From: Glebionis coronaria
Lineage: Eukaryota > Streptophyta > Magnoliopsida > Asterales > Asteraceae
NCBI GenBank assembly: GCA_025667525.1
Contig: CM046882.1
Span: 218,844,592 to 218,908,591, forward strand
Direction of reading: 5' to 3'
DNA length: 64,000 bases
The notes beneath the pieces were generated by a model. The model had not been told where the DNA came from. It searched no databases and worked only from the letters and a program-made list of their open reading frames with translations. Positions 60,771-64,000 of this stretch are shown here, one piece after another. Position 1 is the stretch's first letter. Each line of letters opens with the position of its first letter. The translations under genes were made by a program, and so were the position numbers.

Positions 60771-62458
60771 CCACATTTTAAACACCAATTTGCACTTTTC
60801 TCATAATTAATCCACCTTGGCCAATATGGAATGCTTTTATACTACACTACACTATATGATGCATGATTTTGATTTATTCAATGCAATGTAATGGCAAACA
60901 ATTCTATTTATATATTTTTGGATTTTCTTGAAATGGTTTTGATGGAGATAACTCATTAAGAAATCAAACACTTTAATTAGGGCTTTGGTACCATGAACAC
61001 TTATAATCCTCAAGTTTCACTTTCCCATACCAATCTTAAAAAAAAGATCATTGTTATCCATAAGTGAAAGTGCGTCAACTCATTCATATAGAATAATTGT
61101 GTTACTATTATACCCCTACTTATTATGCTCTAAGACCGGTTATTATTTGAGAAAATTGCTTTTGGGAAAATTTGTCATTATTTAAAGCGTGAAATATAAG
61201 AAGTGTAAAATCTCAAAATAAGGAAGCACGATTTTAATCCTAAGTAACCATCTTATCTATTACTCGAAAAAACGCCCCCAATTGGTATAAGTCTGACCCA
61301 AAATAATAAGTCATTCGCCTTATGTGTAAGATCCTTATGTCATGCATTAATAACTAGCTACACACTCGCTAAGGAAAGAAAAATAAAACTCACGCAATAA
61401 TTTATATCCGCCACCTTTTTTAGACCTTGGATCTTCAATCCTGCAACCCGTCAAGGTAATAGTAGATTGGACCAACTATCAAATCCCCGCAACCCTTCTG
61501 AGAGTAATATTGGAATTCAATAGCTACTATAATTAACACTTCACTGCCCCTCTTGGGAGTCTTGTATAATTATTTTTTTTCTTTTTCTTCTTTTCTTTTT
61601 TTTTAGCCACTCATTTTTTTCATAAGCCGCTCTTATTTTTCTTTATTCCTCACAAAGAAAGTTGAGAAGAATATAAGGAAAAACACCCGCTAAGTATTAA
61701 GCATGACATAAGTCTAGTACACATAAAACGTTCTAACTTAGAATATTAAGACATACTTATACCAACCACGAAAGACTAGTCAAAAATGAATAAGAGACTA
61801 CAAACCGATTAAAACCGTTCTTAATTATTTATTAACATATATACATCCGTTGACAAGAAAGTAAAGGTTACGAAAGGGGATATAAAAGCCACAATTAATT
61901 AATATGAGGTTTATCTAGCCCTTAACACTTACTTCAAAATTTATCATCTCTTGTTCTCCAAAGTTTAAAATCTCACATAATGAGACTAGTAGATGCTTAG
62001 CATAATAAACCAATGAAGGTCTACATGGTTAAGGATGATAGCTAGAGAATGCTTATATAAGCAAACTCGGGTTGAGTCAAAGTATTCATGGCGGGCCTAA
62101 TATTTCAAAGAAGTCTAAATTTGTTAAACCATATCCTTTATTATATTTTTTTTCCTTTTTATATATTTTTGATGAAAAATAAAAGAAGAAATATATGTCA
62201 AAGAAGGGCCTCCTCTATAAGCTCCAATGCATGTAATGAGAGAGAGCAACCTTACAAACATCAAGAACAGAAAAGAGAGGCATCCTCCCTACACTTCTTC
62301 TCAAATATAAAACCTTATTCGTATCCTACCACACTCTAATCTAAAAGATCTAAGCCTAGTTATTCAAGCTTGATTTATGGAGTCTCTAGCTCGACTCATC
62401 CCACACTTACAAAAAGTGTCTATGAAAAACCTATCATGGAGAGTAAAAGATTTACCTT
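60771..62458 (-). other. Non-coding 3' region of element F
   Basis: No supported gene. A PPT-like tract, plus CCTCCCTACACTT (62284-62296), lies 1.56 kb from the LTR, the same distance as in C, D and E. I could not see the accompanying hairpin here. Confidence 0.7.
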
Positions 62459-64000
62459 TTATAAGAAAAATCTCCATGATGAGATAAAGCAAGTTTTCAA
62501 ATATACAAAACTCCATAAATATCCACCCAGATCAAATACATAATTACCATCCCACTTATAATACAATCCAACAAGTAACATCCCAAGAAATGGTGAATTG
62601 GGTGAGGTGTTCTTCTCCATAAGTGTTGCCCATATTTTCTCCAAAGGATGATGAGGTGATACTCTAAAATCTCCCACAAGTTTTCTTTTTATTGCATTAG
62701 GCGGATACTGAGTTGGCTTATGAATCTCTATACAAGGGTCAAATATCCTTTCCTTGATGGGAAAACAACAAGTGATGGTAGCCTTAGAAGATTCCCCCTT
62801 ATATCTCACATCTTGAGACAAAGGTTGTGAGACAATAGGTATCAACACACTCTTGGAAGAAACCATCATGATTTGCTTTTCTTTGTCACTTTGAAAGGTT
62901 GAGGTGGGAAGGAGAGAAGGTAAGGTATCTTCATGCAATAAAGAATCTAGAAAGAGTATGTCTCCCTCCTTGTCAAAATAACCAAGAATATACTCTAAAG
63001 GTGTATCAACCTCAAGAAACGCATCACTCTCATCAATGATAGAACCTTCCTCATCACCATAATCATCATAGATTGGTATGTCAAAGATTGGTGATTCCAC
63101 ATGTATCTCCTCAAAACCAAAGGAAGTGTGATCATTAAAGAATGGAGGCTCAATAATGGAGAACTCATCATCACTATATTCATCATAAATTGGTGTATCA
63201 AAAAGAGGTGGTTCATCAACACTTAAATCCTCATTGGTTTCCTCATCATGGTGGAAAAGTGGGTTATCAAAAAATGTTTCAAAAAGATGATTGGAATGAA
63301 TCACAAAATCACCAAAGCTAAGCTCTTGAGGTTCATGAATATCCAATGATGAGGTCATGGAGGCTATAGTCTCAACATAAGGAGGATCATAATTTCCACA
63401 TGTGCAAGCTACATAAAAATATTCACCACAAACTTCATCAAGGATATCATCTTGATTCACTTCCTTATTAAGAACATCAATATGCTTCACCGTTTCGGGC
63501 TCATTAGATTTCTTAGACAACTTCCCCATGTTAAACACAACTCTTTCATCTCCTACCCGCATTGTGAGTTCACCTTCCGTCACATCTATAAGAGTACGAC
63601 CCGTTCTCAAAAAGGGTCTACCAACAGTAAGAGGAACTCTCGGGTCCATATCATAATCAACCACTACAAAATCCACGGGGAATGTGAATTTATCAACTCC
63701 AACAAAAACATCTTATGTAATTCCCACCGGATAAGCTATTAAACGGTTGGCTAATTCAAGTGTCATTTTTGTAGGTGTGAGTTCGGGAAGTGAAAGTCTT
63801 TTCCAAGCCGATAATGGCATAAAATTAATGCTTGCACCAAGATCCGTAAGTGCCATGCAATTCTCAACCCCTAGGAAATTGTAAGTAATCAAAAACCGTC
63901 CCGGGTCACCAAGCTTAGTAGGCAACTTCTTAAGCAACACCGCGGAGCAATTTTCATTTAATGAAGCATTAGGCAAATCCACCAATTTCTCTTTGTTCGA
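62459..64000 (-). pseudogene. Protease and acidic FDPG tail of element F, partial, with one in-frame stop
   Basis: The frame enters from the right edge in the segment before protease ([20 protein letters not shown]) and contains the aspartic protease site TDLGAS and [16 protein letters not shown] at 63713-63715 replaces the Glu of the VGIAEDV-like block of C. The frame reopens in phase and continues for about 400 codons through acidic repeats (NPLFHHDEE, PIFDIPIYDD, PLFDTPIYDE). It carries IFDPCI, a hydrophobic PFLGMLLVGLYY, and VFDLGG, with the two FDPG-like motifs 69 residues apart. It stops at 62459 with no RT. The protease is close to that of C; the tail matches D and E in layout. Confidence 0.87.

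Larger units (their letters stand above)
59994..64000 (-). mobile_element. Element F: Athila-type element with gag-protease tail, right part (continues past the window)
   Basis: It comprises the U3 part of the 3' LTR (59994-60730), a PPT-hairpin module, a 1.7-kb non-coding region and a protease-plus-acidic-tail frame that stops before any RT. The left part of the LTR lies before 8466. F is the outermost resolved layer of the nest. Its 5' half (Gag, primer site, 5' LTR) is beyond the right edge. Confidence 0.85.

Overview
This window is eukaryotic, almost certainly plant, nuclear DNA. It holds no recognisable host gene: nearly all of it is LTR retrotransposons. The lineages present (SIRE-type Ty1/copia, Tekay-type chromovirus Ty3/gypsy, Athila-type Ty3/gypsy), tRNA-Asp and initiator-Met primer sites, and TATA-type LTR promoters all point to a flowering plant. 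The acidic 'NPLF ... FDPG' protein tails resemble predicted proteins I remember from daisy-family (Asteraceae) genomes. That family assignment is from memory and unchecked.

Layout. 1-1189 is the decayed end of a plus-strand SIRE copia pol gene. 1190 to about 6.8 kb is AT-rich repeat debris with one plus-strand LTR-type promoter near 3.93 kb. From about 7 kb to the right edge there is a nest of minus-strand gypsy elements whose joints can be read from 5-bp target-site duplications. F (Athila-like, gag-protease only, running off the right edge) has its 3' LTR split by A (Tekay, 8467-59988, TSD GGTTT). A's 5' LTR is split by B (a three-LTR Tekay compound, 16734-57764, TSD GCGAG). B's LTRs are split by three younger Athila-type elements: C (17878-28763, TSD GAGGC), D (36527-44189, TSD TTCAC) and E (45532-57672, TSD TTAGC).

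Coding content. C has equal 1535-bp LTRs that are nearly identical and one 1890-codon gag-pol frame with all catalytic residues in place, so it may be autonomous. D, E and F lack reverse transcriptase, RNase H and integrase. They carry gag- or gag-protease-derived proteins with a long acidic extension ending in two FDPG-like motifs around a hydrophobic stretch. A and B have pol genes broken by stops and frameshifts.

Most notable. (1) A module of a purine tract (sense AAGTGTAGGGG) plus a short hairpin sits at the 3' polypurine tract of C, D, E and F. The tract recurs 1.55-1.61 kb away in all four, with a hairpin in C, D and E. The stems show paired base changes between elements. (2) D, E and F share the FDPG C-terminal module. 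(3) The C LTRs hold a dense array of 21 TTCGGAA-like motifs. (4) All five resolved insertions went into an LTR and in one orientation. (5) B has three LTRs.
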